Positions 27,320 to 39,541 of a stretch of DNA of 64,000 nucleotides are shown here, piece by piece. The DNA lies in NCBI GenBank assembly GCA_930633525.1, contig CAKNFP010000001.1:908001-972000 (forward strand), given 5' to 3'. The notes under the pieces are model-generated. The model was not told the DNA's origin. It saw only the letters and a list, made by a program, of their open reading frames with translations, and searched no databases. This stretch comes from Hyphomicrobiales bacterium (GTDB taxonomy: Bacteria; Pseudomonadota; Alphaproteobacteria; Rhizobiales; Beijerinckiaceae). Position numbers and translations under genes: made by a program. Within the stretch, counting starts at the first letter, position 1. Every line of letters begins with the position of its first letter.

Positions 27320-29314
27320 ATGAATGTCGCCAATAGACAATATTGGAAAGAAAAGGCCGGCCGCGATTATCAGCGACAGCAGGCTTACAGGATAGAGACC
27401 GGCAATGGAGCTTATGGACGGCAGGAAGACTGGCTCCTGTCTTGTCTTGAGCAGGAGCGACGCCGGCGAAATCTCGACAGGCCCCTGCGCGTGCTCGACT
27501 TCGGTTGCGGCTTCGGACGCCTCGCAGAGCCCATAAGCGCACTGGAAGGCGTTGCCTATCATGGCTACGATTTTTCATCGGCCATGGTCGCAGATCTGCT
27601 CACCGCGCCACCACCGGCGCTGGCGGATGTGATTCGAGACCGCGTGCGGGTGGCGGACACGGTCGAGGCGGCTTTCCCCGGCGAATGCTTTGATGTCATT
27701 TTTACAATCTCGGTCCTGATCCACAACAGCGAGGACCAGGCACGGGAACTGATCCGCCAGATGGCCGGACGGCTCGAACCGGGGGGACGGCTCGTTCTGA
27801 TCGAGAATCGTCTTGTGGCCGCAACGCTGTTCCAGAACACCTGGCATGCCGGTTGTTGGGTCCACGCCTTCGCGGACTATGCCGCGGGGGCGTGGGATGT
27901 CGCGGTCATCGAAGGCGTCACCGACCAGCATGGAGTCTATATTTTTGCCCCACCGGATGGGGATAGGCCAGGCCATCTCACCTATCGCGACGCTTCGGCG
28001 CCCGACGCCCGGCCGGTGGATCTCGACGAGCTCCGGGTACTCGCGCTCTCCCACACCGTGGACCAGTTGAGAGGCCTGCCGAACGGGCCATCCGATCCAT
28101 CAGCAAGCTTCGATAGCGCGGCCCAGGCCCGCGTTCATGATCTCTCCGAGCGCAATGCCCATCTCGAGCGCCTCATCGGCGAGATGAGGGAAGCGCGTGG
28201 TATGCGCCTGCGGCTGGATGGGACGCTCGGCGCTGTCCTCGGAAGGGTAGGGCGCCCTGAAGTGGATCAGCAGCCGACTTCGCACGGCGCGCCGGTCGGA
28301 CAGAGCGCTGTGCCTTTCGGCCTCTGGAATGCAGAGCCTGACACCCGCTATGCCCATGACGTCCCTGGCTTCGGCCGTGTGCTCCACGTCTTCCACAAGG
28401 AGTGGTTCGGAATAAGGGCTGCTGCCGGCGCGCTGCCAGGCCGGAAGCTCGCTCTGCCCGCAGAGCCGGCGAATGGGCGCATTCTGCGGGAGACCGTACA
28501 CGCCATCCTCTCGGCCGGGGTTCAGCGCATCGTTTTTCACGGCTTTTCGGACAACACACCCGCCATCGTGGAAAGTCTTGCGAGTCAGGGGCTCGGTGAT
28601 CGGATGTTCCTCGTGCACCACGGCGGGACTACCCAGTGGATCAATAACCGTGAGCGTCACTACGCTTTTGGCGTTATCGACCTCCTGCGAAAGGGTTGCC
28701 TGCGCAAGGCGCACTTCATGCGCCCTGGCTTTGACTTTCCCGTCCGCGGATTGTTCAGGCCAATGCTGTTCAACCTGTCGCCGCGTCATGATGCTCGAGA
28801 TTATTTGAACAGTGATCCGCGCCCCGCGACGGTCTTTGCTCCCGGCTGGGCAGGCTGGATCAAGAACGTTTCTACCAACGTTCTCGGTGCGGCGTTGTCG
28901 CCGTCCGTCGAGAAGATTTGGGTTTATGCGGAAGATCTCGCTTTGCCGCCGCCGCTCGACGCGAAGCTGCAACACATAGCCTTCCGTGGCCGGGAGGACA
29001 CATTCCGTCGCATGGCGGCGTCGCAAATGTGTCTGAATGCGTCGCTTATCGATTGTCATCCCGTGGTCAATCTCGAAGCCCAGAGCCTCGGCAGGCCCTG
29101 TATCCGCGGGCCTCTCTTCCTTGATGCGCTGGAGGATCATCCGTATGTCGGCCTCACCCAGGTTGATGACGTCTCGGGCGCGACGCAAGTGAAAGCCGCC
29201 ATCGAGCGCGTGCTCGACATCCCTCGCGAGGAGCGCGAACAGCTCACACGCGATTACCAGGCCCAGAGCGACGCCATCGCGATCGACCGTTACCGTGAAT
29301 TCCTGGAGCTCTAA
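27320..29314 (+). CDS. Methyltransferase-glycosyltransferase fusion protein
   Basis: This 664-residue protein has two enzyme-like parts. Residues about 1-210 are a class I SAM-dependent methyltransferase, with motif I VLDFGCGFGRLAEPI near residue 58 and FDVIFTISVLIHN further on. After a short helical linker (RNAHLERLIGEMREARG) residues about 310-664 resemble a GT-B glycosyltransferase: LVHHGGTTQWINN, FAPGWAGWIKN and a GT4-like D-x7-E in LIDCHPVVNLEAQSLGRPCI. The likely role is sugar transfer plus methylation on a surface glycan; donor and acceptor are unknown. The start may be ATG 27320 or an in-frame GTG at 27308. It is followed after 4 bases by the GT4-GT2 gene, a clear two-gene operon. Confidence 0.8.
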   Translation: MNVANRQYWKEKAGRDYQRQQAYRIETGNGAYGRQEDWLLSCLEQERRRRNLDRPLRVLDFGCGFGRLAEPISALEGVAYHGYDFSSAMVADLLTAPPPALADVIRDRVRVADTVEAAFPGECFDVIFTISVLIHNSEDQARELIRQMAGRLEPGGRLVLIENRLVAATLFQNTWHAGCWVHAFADYAAGAWDVAVIEGVTDQHGVYIFAPPDGDRPGHLTYRDASAPDARPVDLDELRVLALSHTVDQLRGLPNGPSDPSASFDSAAQARVHDLSERNAHLERLIGEMREARGMRLRLDGTLGAVLGRVGRPEVDQQPTSHGAPVGQSAVPFGLWNAEPDTRYAHDVPGFGRVLHVFHKEWFGIRAAAGALPGRKLALPAEPANGRILRETVHAILSAGVQRIVFHGFSDNTPAIVESLASQGLGDRMFLVHHGGTTQWINNRERHYAFGVIDLLRKGCLRKAHFMRPGFDFPVRGLFRPMLFNLSPRHDARDYLNSDPRPATVFAPGWAGWIKNVSTNVLGAALSPSVEKIWVYAEDLALPPPLDAKLQHIAFRGREDTFRRMAASQMCLNASLIDCHPVVNLEAQSLGRPCIRGPLFLDALEDHPYVGLTQVDDVSGATQVKAAIERVLDIPREEREQLTRDYQAQSDAIAIDRYREFLEL

Positions 29315-29318
29315 AGCG

Positions 29319-31610
29319 ATGGGTATCTTGGCATTCGTGACTTTCGAGCTCGCGCCGTTCACCCCCGGGGGAATCGGCCGGGTGCTGCACAACATGCTTC
29401 TCAGCATGAGCGACGAGGACCGCAACCGCTCCCTCGTCATCCTGGTTGATGCCGATGCGGCGACGGATGGATTTACCGAACTCTTCCCCGGCGTCGGGCT
29501 CGTGCGGGTGAATTCGTCGTGGCACGAGCCAGGTCGCCAGGCCCGGATGCTCGGCGCGCATGTGGCACCTGCGGCGGCTTATGGTCATAGCCCGCATCAC
29601 TGGCGGTCGGTCGCCGTGCAGCACGCGCTCGCCGAGGCTGCCACGCGCCACACGTTCGACTATGTCGAATTCCCGGATTGGGGCGGACTTGGCTTCGCGA
29701 CCATTCAGGAGCAGAGGCTGCGGGGCTTTCTCGGCGATGCCGTCGTTGCGGTCCGGTTACACAGCGCCCACAGGGTCCTGTTGCAGGCGGAAGCGCGCGC
29801 AATCTCCCGCAGCGACCTCAATCTTGCGGATATCGAGCGTAAATGCCTCCGGGATTGCGACGTGGTCGTCGGCCAGCTGCGGCCCTTCGCGGACCTGGCG
29901 CGCGAGATCTTCGGACTCGATGCTGCGGACTGGGAACGGCGTCTCGTCATCCACGCGCCACCGGTCCTGCTCGACGGGCGTGAGCCGGCGAAAGAGACCG
30001 CCGCTCCCACTTCCAACCAGCCCATACGCTTTATTTCCAAGGTGCAAGCCTTCAAGCGGCCAGACCTGTTCGTGCGCGGCGTTTCGGGCTTCATCCGCCG
30101 CGACACCGGCTACAGTGGCGTGGCGGCCTTCAATGCCCATTCCTTTGAGCCGGACTATCACAGCTATATCGACTCTCTCATTTCGGGCGACCTCAGGTCT
30201 CGCTTCAATGCGGCCCCGAATCCCGGGGATCGCCAGCGTCAGGGGATGATAGCGGCGAGCACGGTGGTCGTGCCGAGCGATATCGAATCCTTTTGCCTTG
30301 CGGCTTACGAGGCGTCGCTTCTTGGCGCGCGCGTCGTGCTGAATGGAATGAATCCCGCCTTCGGGACGGATACGCCGTGGATCGACGGCGAGAACTGTGT
30401 GAAGTTCGACGGTACGGCCCTTGGCCTTACCGACGCGCTGGAGCGCATTTTTTCACCGGGGCTCCACCTGCGACCAGTCTCGCTGCCTCGCGATCCCTGG
30501 CCGTGGGAACACCTGCCGCCGGTTGTGGGCCGGGATGCTGCGAGAAGCGAGCCGCTCGTCTCTGTTGTGATCCCGCATTTCAATCTTGGCGCCTATTTGC
30601 CGGAAACCATCCGCAGCATTCTCGAGCTCAGCTACGACAATATCGAGATTGTCGTTGTCGATGACGCGTCGATCGACGAGCAGAGCCGTTTCATCATCGG
30701 AGAGCTGCAGCGGAAGGAGGATCCGCGGCTAAAGGTCGTTGCACTGGAGTGTAACCGTGGCCTGGCCAATGCTCGCAACGTCGGTGTCGCTCATGCGGCA
30801 GGCGACTACATCCTGACACTCGATGCCGACGATCTCCTGCACCCCGGCTTTCTCTCCCTCGCGGTCGACGCCCTGGAGCGCAATCCCGACCATGACTTCG
30901 TCGTCACCCAGGCCGGCTACTTCACGGAGGCGGAAGCAATTCCCCTGCCGGGTGAGCCGGCAAATTTCATCGATTATGCGATCTTCACCGGCGAGGCGGT
31001 CGTCGCGGGTCTCACCGAAAACAGGTTCTCGACCGCAACGGCCGTCTTCAGGAAGACACTGTTGCAGCGCTTCCCATACAGGGAGGAGTTGCGGGCCTAT
31101 GAGGACTGGGATCTCTATCTCAGGCTATCCCAGGCGGACGTGCGTTGCCTCGTGACCACCGGCGTCTACTTTTACTATCGGCGCCGGGCCGAATCGATGA
31201 TCGCGCAATGCGAGGCGGAGATCAGAACGCGCCCGATCCTCATTCATGACATGCTGAGGGGTGCTGCTTCCGGCGGCTTGCGGGACCGTGGGAGGTTCCT
31301 CGCGGTTTGCGCCGCCGCGACTGCGGAAAGCGAAGCCCGTCAGCTTAAGGAGCAGGGCCAGACCATTCACTTGCCGGAGAGCCGGTTCATGCGGGGTGCG
31401 TTGAAGGCGCACAGCTACTGGGCGTGCTTGCCGAAACCACTGCGAAGGATCGCGGGAGGCAGCGTGCTGCTGGCCTGGCGCGGTGCTCGCAGTGCTATCC
31501 GCGCCTGGTATCGGCTTCGCCACAGCTCTCCGGGGCGCGCTCCTGGCCCCATAAGGCCGTATCGACGGCTCTTCGGCCGTCAGCCGGATCCGCGCCCGCA
31601 GCGGATCTGA
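29319..31610 (+). CDS. Dual glycosyltransferase (GT4-like plus GT2)
   Basis: The 763-residue protein joins two glycosyltransferases. The N-terminal part (about 1-395) is GT-B/GT4-like: FELAPFTPGGIGRVLHNML at the start resembles the ADP/UDP-sugar site of glycogen-synthase-type enzymes, FISKVQAFKRPDLFV is the second Rossmann entry and SDIESFCLAAYEASLLGARV holds the E-x7-E motif. The C-terminal part (about 405-640) is GT-A/GT2: SVVIPHFNLGAYLPETI, VVVDDAS, the DxD-type LTLDADD and the base region YEDWDLYLRL. A basic tail follows. It likely adds two successive sugars. The ribosome site GGAG overlaps the end of the upstream gene. Convergent with ialB, only 23 bases apart. Confidence 0.85.
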   Translation: MGILAFVTFELAPFTPGGIGRVLHNMLLSMSDEDRNRSLVILVDADAATDGFTELFPGVGLVRVNSSWHEPGRQARMLGAHVAPAAAYGHSPHHWRSVAVQHALAEAATRHTFDYVEFPDWGGLGFATIQEQRLRGFLGDAVVAVRLHSAHRVLLQAEARAISRSDLNLADIERKCLRDCDVVVGQLRPFADLAREIFGLDAADWERRLVIHAPPVLLDGREPAKETAAPTSNQPIRFISKVQAFKRPDLFVRGVSGFIRRDTGYSGVAAFNAHSFEPDYHSYIDSLISGDLRSRFNAAPNPGDRQRQGMIAASTVVVPSDIESFCLAAYEASLLGARVVLNGMNPAFGTDTPWIDGENCVKFDGTALGLTDALERIFSPGLHLRPVSLPRDPWPWEHLPPVVGRDAARSEPLVSVVIPHFNLGAYLPETIRSILELSYDNIEIVVVDDASIDEQSRFIIGELQRKEDPRLKVVALECNRGLANARNVGVAHAAGDYILTLDADDLLHPGFLSLAVDALERNPDHDFVVTQAGYFTEAEAIPLPGEPANFIDYAIFTGEAVVAGLTENRFSTATAVFRKTLLQRFPYREELRAYEDWDLYLRLSQADVRCLVTTGVYFYYRRRAESMIAQCEAEIRTRPILIHDMLRGAASGGLRDRGRFLAVCAAATAESEARQLKEQGQTIHLPESRFMRGALKAHSYWACLPKPLRRIAGGSVLLAWRGARSAIRAWYRLRHSSPGRAPGPIRPYRRLFGRQPDPRPQRI

Positions 31611-31633
31611 TCGTTCTTCGATCGCGCGCTCTG

Positions 31634-32152
31634 TCAGGGGAGGCTTTCCAGGCCTTTGTCGAAGCCGGTCAGCGAGACCGGAATGCCGATGCCTTCCTCG
31701 GGCGTCTGGAAGACGATGAAGGTCGCGGCCTTGCCGGTGCGGAGCTGATTGGTGAGGTTGTCGTCCATGACGACCTCGGCGACGCAACCCGTCGTGAGGC
31801 AGCGGACGAAGCCGGCGCGGCCAACGTCGGTCTGGTCGATCTTCAGGCCGAGCCCCGCCGGCAGCAGCACGCCGAGCGGCGCGACCACGCGCAACAGTCG
31901 GCTCTTGTTGTCGGCCGTCTTCAGGATGATCACCAGCAGCGTGACATTCGGCCGGTCCTCGGCGGCCACGCTCTGGACGAGGGCACACTGCTCGTTCTTG
32001 GCGCCTGGTGGCACCTCGCAGCGCATCTGCCATTCGCCGTAGCTGCCGCGAACCGCGCCCTGCGCCATCGCCGCATTCATCGTGCCAGCGCCGAAGAGAG
32101 AGGTGACGAACGCAACACAGCTCAGAATGAGGCGGGCTTTCCAGCGATGCAT
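31634..32152 (-). CDS. Invasion-associated locus B (IalB) family protein
   Basis: The 172-residue secreted protein has a signal peptide ending near AMAQG (residue 31) and the IalB domain: YGEWQMRCEVPPG, CALVQSV, the LGLKID region and VRCLTTGCVAEVVMDD. Four Cys are positioned for two disulfides. The family is named from Bartonella but is widespread in non-pathogenic Hyphomicrobiales as periplasmic proteins of unknown role. The start at 32152 gives the signal peptide; the open frame continues much further upstream across the coxB promoter and coxB, which is not coding. Divergent from coxB. Confidence 0.88.
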   Translation of the reverse strand: MHRWKARLILSCVAFVTSLFGAGTMNAAMAQGAVRGSYGEWQMRCEVPPGAKNEQCALVQSVAAEDRPNVTLLVIILKTADNKSRLLRVVAPLGVLLPAGLGLKIDQTDVGRAGFVRCLTTGCVAEVVMDDNLTNQLRTGKAATFIVFQTPEEGIGIPVSLTGFDKGLESLP

Positions 32153-32563
32153 GGTGGAGCGGTTCCCCTGGGATGCGCTGTGGCTGACCAAAACGCGCCT
32201 CCGGAACGAATCGCCTGTATCTCCGGAGCCGCAATCATGTGCTGTGTTCCGACCACGCCACCGGCGCGGTGTCAAGAAACACAACCGCTGGGGAATGTGA
32301 CGCGAGCATGGCGAAGTGGCTTGCGAAGCTTTGAAGGGTTCTACACTAAGGCCTGCAAGCATTGTCGATGTTCGCGCTTTTATGCCGCATGAATGGCCGC
32401 GCCGAACGACGTTGCACGGAAGGCGCTCTTGTGATTTCTGAGTTGGGTCAAGTAGGTAGGTGGCGTAGAAGCGTAACGCCTGCCCATGGGGGACGAGCCG
32501 TAGGGGCTTCACCCATGGGAAGGCGTGGGACGCTTCACTGGCCATGGGAGCTTCGGACGACCG
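32153..32563. other. 411-bp divergent region between ialB and coxB
   Basis: No gene is seen here. The side next to coxB carries three CCATGG-centred palindromes at exact 29-bp spacing (32483, 32512, 32541), described separately. Promoters for ialB and the cox operon must lie here; I cannot place their hexamers confidently. Confidence 0.45.
32483..32548. repeat. Three 29-bp-spaced CCATGGG motifs upstream of coxB
   Basis: CCCATGGG at 32483-32490 and at 32512-32519, and GCCATGGG at 32541-32548, start exactly 29 bases apart. The intervening bases are only weakly alike (a shared GCTTCA). They end about 16 bases before the coxB start codon. Confidence 0.5.
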
Positions 32564-35088
<2,525 letters not shown>

Positions 35089-35196
35089 GCGAGGTGGGGA
35101 TGCGCGGCGGGTGTGCACCCGCCGTCGCGTGCCCGCCTTGTGATAAGTCTCGCGGACTGCCTAACGGTCCGCACCGTTGAAACCAGATGAGGTCTC

Positions 35197-35218
35197 AGGG
35201 CCGGCCTGTGCCGGCCCT
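35197..35218 (+). terminator. Hairpin between coxA and ctaB
   Basis: AGGGCCGGC and GCCGGCCCT pair around a CTGT loop, followed by CGGGTTT, just 13 bases before the ctaB start. The T run is poor, so it may attenuate or process the transcript instead of ending it. Confidence 0.45.
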
Positions 35219-35231
35219 CGGGTTTGGCAAC

Positions 35232-36260
35232 ATGGCAGTTGTGAGGGATGAGTTCGTGAAGGCCGGTGGCGCTGCAGTTTCAGGCGATACGCATGGCGCG
35301 GCGCTCTCGACGATGTCGACGGGCGAGATCCGTGATTTCGTGAGCCTGCTCAAGCCGCGGGTCATGTCGCTCGTCGTCTTCACGGCCCTGGTCGGCCTGA
35401 TCGTCACACCTGGCCACGTCAATCCCGTACTCGGTTTCGTTTCCATCCTGGCGATCGCCATAGGCGCGGGCGCGTCGGGTTGCCTCAACATGTGGTGGGA
35501 TGCCGATATCGACGCCGTGATGTCGCGGACCCGCGACCGGCCGATACCGGCAGGCCGTATCCTGCCGGGCGAGGCGCTGTCCTTCGGGATGATGCTGGCG
35601 GGCGGTTCGGTGGTCGTGCTGGGGCTCGCCTCCAACTGGTTCGCGGCGGCATTTCTGGCCTTCACGATCTTCTTCTACGCCGTCGTCTACTCGATGTGGC
35701 TGAAGCGCTCGACGCCCCAGAACATCGTGATTGGGGGCGCCGCGGGTGCCTTTCCGCCGATGATTGGCGAGGCGGTCGTCACAGGGCAGATCAGCCTGGA
35801 CGGGCTGGCGCTCTTCCTCATCATCTTCCTCTGGACGCCGCCGCATTTCTGGGCGCTCGCGCTGGTGAAATCCGAGGACTACGCGCGGGCGGGCATCCCG
35901 ATGCTGCCGAACGTGGCCGGCCCGGATGCGACGCGTTTCCAGATCCTTCTGTATACGCTCATTCTCGCGCCCTGTGGCATGCTGCCGTTCCTCCTCGGCT
36001 TCGGTGGCGCAGCTTATGCGGTGATCGCGATGATCGGCGGCGCGGCTATGCTCGTGCTTGCGTGGCGGGTCTATCGGCATCGCGTCGGGCCGACGGCCAC
36101 GCGCGCTGCCTATCACCTGTTCGCCTTTTCGATCTTCTATCTCTTTCTTTTGTTTGCAACGCTTCTGGTCGAGCATCTGTTCGGCTTCGGTGGGCGTGCG
36201 AACCTGGACCTCCCGCGTGTCGTCGAATTGTGGCACTGGGTGGCAGGGAGCCTGTCATGA
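35232..36260 (+). CDS. ctaB: Protoheme IX farnesyltransferase (heme O synthase)
   Basis: This membrane prenyltransferase adds a farnesyl group to heme B, giving heme O, the precursor of heme A for the oxidase. The 342-residue protein has the catalytic Asp-rich motif [19 protein letters not shown] near residue 92 and the second aspartate-containing loop near [16 protein letters not shown]. About nine membrane helices. The start at 35232 is preceded by the hairpin region; an upstream in-frame start is possible but would place the hairpin inside the coding region. Confidence 0.94.
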   Translation: MAVVRDEFVKAGGAAVSGDTHGAALSTMSTGEIRDFVSLLKPRVMSLVVFTALVGLIVTPGHVNPVLGFVSILAIAIGAGASGCLNMWWDADIDAVMSRTRDRPIPAGRILPGEALSFGMMLAGGSVVVLGLASNWFAAAFLAFTIFFYAVVYSMWLKRSTPQNIVIGGAAGAFPPMIGEAVVTGQISLDGLALFLIIFLWTPPHFWALALVKSEDYARAGIPMLPNVAGPDATRFQILLYTLILAPCGMLPFLLGFGGAAYAVIAMIGGAAMLVLAWRVYRHRVGPTATRAAYHLFAFSIFYLFLLFATLLVEHLFGFGGRANLDLPRVVELWHWVAGSLS

Positions 36261-36511
36261 GTGCCAGTGCCAAGCCGGCGAATACCGCGCGCGCTTCGAA
36301 GAAGCCTTCGCAGCAGGCCCAGTCGGCGTCGAAACGCGTGGCTGGCAAGACGAGCAAAGAGGATGACGGCATCGTATTGAGCCCGGCCGAATTGCGCCGC
36401 CGGCGGACGCGCAACATCGCCATCGCGTTGACGCTCGGCGCGCTTGTAGTCTTGTTTTATGTGATGACGCTCGCGCGCCTCGGTTCCAATGTCATGAACC
36501 GGCCATTCTAA
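36257..36511 (+). CDS. coxF: CoxF-like small cytochrome oxidase assembly protein
   Basis: The 84-residue protein has a Lys/Ala/Ser-rich N-terminal half and one C-terminal membrane helix ([25 protein letters not shown] interrupted by charged flanks), then the [11 protein letters not shown] end typical of this family. Its ATG overlaps the ctaB stop in ATGA. It sits between ctaB and ctaG, the usual place of CoxF in Hyphomicrobiales. Exact role unknown. Confidence 0.8.
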   Translation: MSASAKPANTARASKKPSQQAQSASKRVAGKTSKEDDGIVLSPAELRRRRTRNIAIALTLGALVVLFYVMTLARLGSNVMNRPF

Positions 36512-36527
36512 GGGAGGGAGGACGCTG

Positions 36528-37193
36528 ATGACCACGCCTGCCGATCCCAGCGTAAAAGCGCCGGTCCTTGTTTTCACGCCTGAGGAAAAAGAGGCGCGTC
36601 GCGTTGCGGCCCAGCGCGCCGCGCGGCGCACGGCAGTCGTCTGCTGCGGCGTGGTGGCTGTGATGACGGGCCTGTCGTTCGCAGCCGTCCCTCTTTACGA
36701 CCTCTTTTGTCGCGTCACCGGTTTTGGCGGCACTCCCCGCGTGGGAACTGGCCCGGCCGATTCCGTGAGTGACCGCGACATGTCCGTTCGTTTCGATGCG
36801 AATACGTCGCAGGGCGTAGCCTGGCAATTCAAGCCTGAGGTGCGCACGGTCGATGTCAAGTTGGGCGAGACAAAGACCGTCTTCTATAAGATCGCCAATA
36901 CATCGACCCGACCCACGACTGGCATCGCGAGCTTCAACGTTCAGCCGGATCTCGCTGGCGCCTATTTCGTGAAAATCCAATGCTTCTGCTTCACGGAGCA
37001 GACGCTGCAGCCAGGCGAGGTGATCGAGGCTCCGGTCGTCTTCTATGTCGATCCTGCCCTCGCCAAGGACCGCAATTTGCGTGATCTGACCACGATCACG
37101 CTGTCCTACACCATGTTCCCTTCCAAGGATGGCGCCCCGCTGGCTAATGCCGAGGGCGACAAGGGCAAGGGCAACGACAAGTCACAACTGTGA
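36528..37193 (+). CDS. ctaG: Cytochrome c oxidase assembly protein CtaG (Cox11)
   Basis: CtaG delivers copper to the CuB site of subunit I. The 221-residue protein has one N-terminal membrane helix (about 28-50), a periplasmic Ig-like domain and the copper-binding CFCFTEQTL near residue 152. PLYDLFCRVTGFGG is the conserved start of the exposed domain. An AGGGAGG ribosome site precedes it. Confidence 0.95.
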   Translation: MTTPADPSVKAPVLVFTPEEKEARRVAAQRAARRTAVVCCGVVAVMTGLSFAAVPLYDLFCRVTGFGGTPRVGTGPADSVSDRDMSVRFDANTSQGVAWQFKPEVRTVDVKLGETKTVFYKIANTSTRPTTGIASFNVQPDLAGAYFVKIQCFCFTEQTLQPGEVIEAPVVFYVDPALAKDRNLRDLTTITLSYTMFPSKDGAPLANAEGDKGKGNDKSQL

Positions 37194-37237
37194 GGGCGCC
37201 GGCCCCACGCTCGAACGAGGCACCGGAGATCTAGGTC

Positions 37238-38086
37238 ATGGCTGAGGCGCACGCCAAGCATCACGATTACCACTTGGTCAACCCGAGCCCATGGCCTTTT
37301 GTCGGCTCCTTCAGCGCCTTCATCATGGCCGTCGGTGCCGTGATGTGGATGAAGAATATGGCGGTGGGCGGCCTGCACGCGGGACCGCTCGTGTTCGGCG
37401 CGGGTCTTATCGGCGTCCTCTACACCATGCTCGCATGGTGGACGGATGTCGTCCATGAGGCCAACACGGGCGACCACACCCGTGTGGTGCAACTCCATCA
37501 CCGTTACGGGATGATGATGTTCATCGCCTCCGAGGTGATGTTCTTCGTTGCCTGGTTCTGGGCCTATTTCGACGCGAGCCTGTTCCCCCATGAGGCGATC
37601 CAGTATGCCCGTGCGGAGTTCACCGGCGGCGTCTGGCCGCCGAAGGGCATCGAGACTTTCGATCCCTGGCACCTGCCGCTGTTCAACACGCTGATCCTGC
37701 TGACCTCCGGCACGACCGTGACCTGGGCGCACCACGCGATGATCCACGGCGATCGGGATGGGGTGAAGCAGGCGCTCTGGCTTACCGTCGCGCTCGGCTT
37801 TCTCTTCAGTGTCGTCCAGGCGATCGAGTACAGCCACGCGCAGTTCGGCTTCTCCGGAAACATCTACGGCGCCACGTTCTTCATGGCGACGGGCTTCCAC
37901 GGCTTCCACGTCATCATCGGCACCATCTTCCTGGCGGTCTGCCTGTACAGGATGTACATCGGCCATTTCACGCCGACCCAGCATCTCGGCTTCGAGTTCG
38001 CGGCTTGGTATTGGCATTTCGTCGACGTTGTGTGGCTGTTCCTCTTCGCGGCAATCTATGTTTGGGGCGCTGGCCCGAGCCATTGA
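37238..38086 (+). CDS. coxC: Cytochrome c oxidase subunit III
   Basis: The 282-residue protein has seven membrane helices and the subunit III signatures YHLVNPSPWPFVGSFSAF, EVMFFVAWFWAYFD and GFHGFHVIIGTIFL. It supports proton uptake and stability of the oxidase. A GGAG ribosome site is 9 bases upstream. Database symbols coxC or ctaE. Confidence 0.96.
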   Translation: MAEAHAKHHDYHLVNPSPWPFVGSFSAFIMAVGAVMWMKNMAVGGLHAGPLVFGAGLIGVLYTMLAWWTDVVHEANTGDHTRVVQLHHRYGMMMFIASEVMFFVAWFWAYFDASLFPHEAIQYARAEFTGGVWPPKGIETFDPWHLPLFNTLILLTSGTTVTWAHHAMIHGDRDGVKQALWLTVALGFLFSVVQAIEYSHAQFGFSGNIYGATFFMATGFHGFHVIIGTIFLAVCLYRMYIGHFTPTQHLGFEFAAWYWHFVDVVWLFLFAAIYVWGAGPSH

Positions 38087-38317
38087 TCGACGACGGGGCG
38101 TGAGCTGAGTCGCGGTGCTCCCGGTCCTTCTTCGAGCATCGTGTCCGCCAGAGGCCGCGTGGAGTTTCGGGGCGGGGCCGCAGAAGCGCGGCGGCCCGGT
38201 TCGGATCCGGCGCCGCGTGGCGGATGAGACAGGAATGGGAAAAGGCGCGGCCGTCTCGCGGTTCGCGCCTTTGCCGCATTCAGGACCGCGCATGGACCAT
38301 TACGAAGGAAGCATGTC

Positions 38318-38692
38318 ATGAGCGATCAGGACTATCCTCCGCAGGCCCCGATTCCGACGGGCCTTGCCGGACGCTGCCCGCGCTGCGGCGAGGGGAAGCT
38401 GTTCGACGGCTTCATCGCGCTGAAGCCCCGGTGTGAATCTTGCGGGCTCGATTACAGCTTCGCCGATTCCGCCGATGGCCCTGCCGTCTTCATCATGCTG
38501 ATCGGCGGTTTCATCGTCTGTGGTCTGGCGCTCTGGCTTGAGGTGTCCTTCGAGCCGCCGTGGTGGGTGCATCTTTTCACCACCTTGCCGGTCGCGCTCA
38601 TCGTCTGCCTCGGCATGCTGCGCCCGTTCAAGGGCGTGATGGTGGCGCTGCAATACAATAACAAGGCCGAGGAAGGCCGGCTGGAGCGCTGA
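38318..38692 (+). CDS. DUF983 small membrane protein with two CxxC motifs
   Basis: The 124-residue protein has a CPRC and a CESC motif (residues about 17-47) likely to bind zinc or another metal, then two membrane helices. DUF983 genes lie in cox operons of Alphaproteobacteria, so a role in oxidase assembly is inferred from context. A GAAGGAAG ribosome site precedes the start, and its stop overlaps the surf1 start (TGATG). Confidence 0.85.
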   Translation: MSDQDYPPQAPIPTGLAGRCPRCGEGKLFDGFIALKPRCESCGLDYSFADSADGPAVFIMLIGGFIVCGLALWLEVSFEPPWWVHLFTTLPVALIVCLGMLRPFKGVMVALQYNNKAEEGRLER

Positions 38693-39432
38693 TGAGCCGC
38701 TTCCGCCAACTCCTCGTCCCCGGCCTGTGTACGCTGGTGGCACTCGCCATCCTGCTCGGACTTGGCTTCTGGCAGGTCGAGCGTCTTCGGGGGAAGGAAG
38801 AGCTGATCTCCCGGATCAGCGCGCGCATCCACGATGCGCCGGTCGCACTGCCGCCGGAGGCGGGATGGGCGGGTTGGTCCGCGGCGCAGGATGAGTATCG
38901 GCCGGTCAGGGCCGAGGGCCGTTTCCTCAACGACATGACCGTTTATGTGACAGCGAATGCCGAGTTGCGCCCGAAGGGCGGCGCGACCCTCGGCTATATG
39001 GTGCTGACGCCGCTCGCACTCGCCGATGGCGGTTTCGTCATCGTCAATCGCGGTTTTGTCCCACGGGAGTTGCGCGACACCTTGCGTCTCGGCGCGAGCT
39101 CCGAGACGGCGCCTGTCGCCGTTACCGGTCTCCTGCGTGCGCCGCAGGAACAGGGATGGTTCGTGCCCGAAGACCACCCGTCGCGGGATAAGCCCGCGCA
39201 GGGAGACTGGTTCACGCGGGACCCCGTTCGCATCGGAGCCTCGCTTGGTCTCGAGCGTGTCGCCCCATTTCTCATCGATGAGGCTTCGGTGGAAGGCGGG
39301 CCGGCCTGGCCGCGCGGGGGGCTGACCGTGCTGACCTTCCCGAACCGCCATCTCGAATACGCGCTGACGTGGTTTGGCCTCGCGGCGACGCTCATCGCGG
39401 TGTTCCTCGCCTGGGCCTTGCGGCGCCGATAG
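38692..39432 (+). CDS. SURF1-family oxidase assembly protein
   Basis: SURF1 helps insert heme A into subunit I. The 246-residue protein has the family plan of a membrane helix at each end (about 8-28 and 220-240) and a large periplasmic loop; GFWQVERLRGKEELI and FPNRHLEYALTWFGLA are the conserved end motifs. Translationally coupled to the DUF983 gene; last gene of the oxidase cluster before thrC. Confidence 0.93.
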   Translation: MSRFRQLLVPGLCTLVALAILLGLGFWQVERLRGKEELISRISARIHDAPVALPPEAGWAGWSAAQDEYRPVRAEGRFLNDMTVYVTANAELRPKGGATLGYMVLTPLALADGGFVIVNRGFVPRELRDTLRLGASSETAPVAVTGLLRAPQEQGWFVPEDHPSRDKPAQGDWFTRDPVRIGASLGLERVAPFLIDEASVEGGPAWPRGGLTVLTFPNRHLEYALTWFGLAATLIAVFLAWALRRR

Positions 39433-39541
39433 GCAGGATGATCACCGTGAACGACCTCACGGAGATCGCTGAAACGTAGGACTTTCTTGTCTCCCGAATG
39501 ACACGGGCGTAGTGTCCGGCGAGTGTTCGAGGAGACAGATT

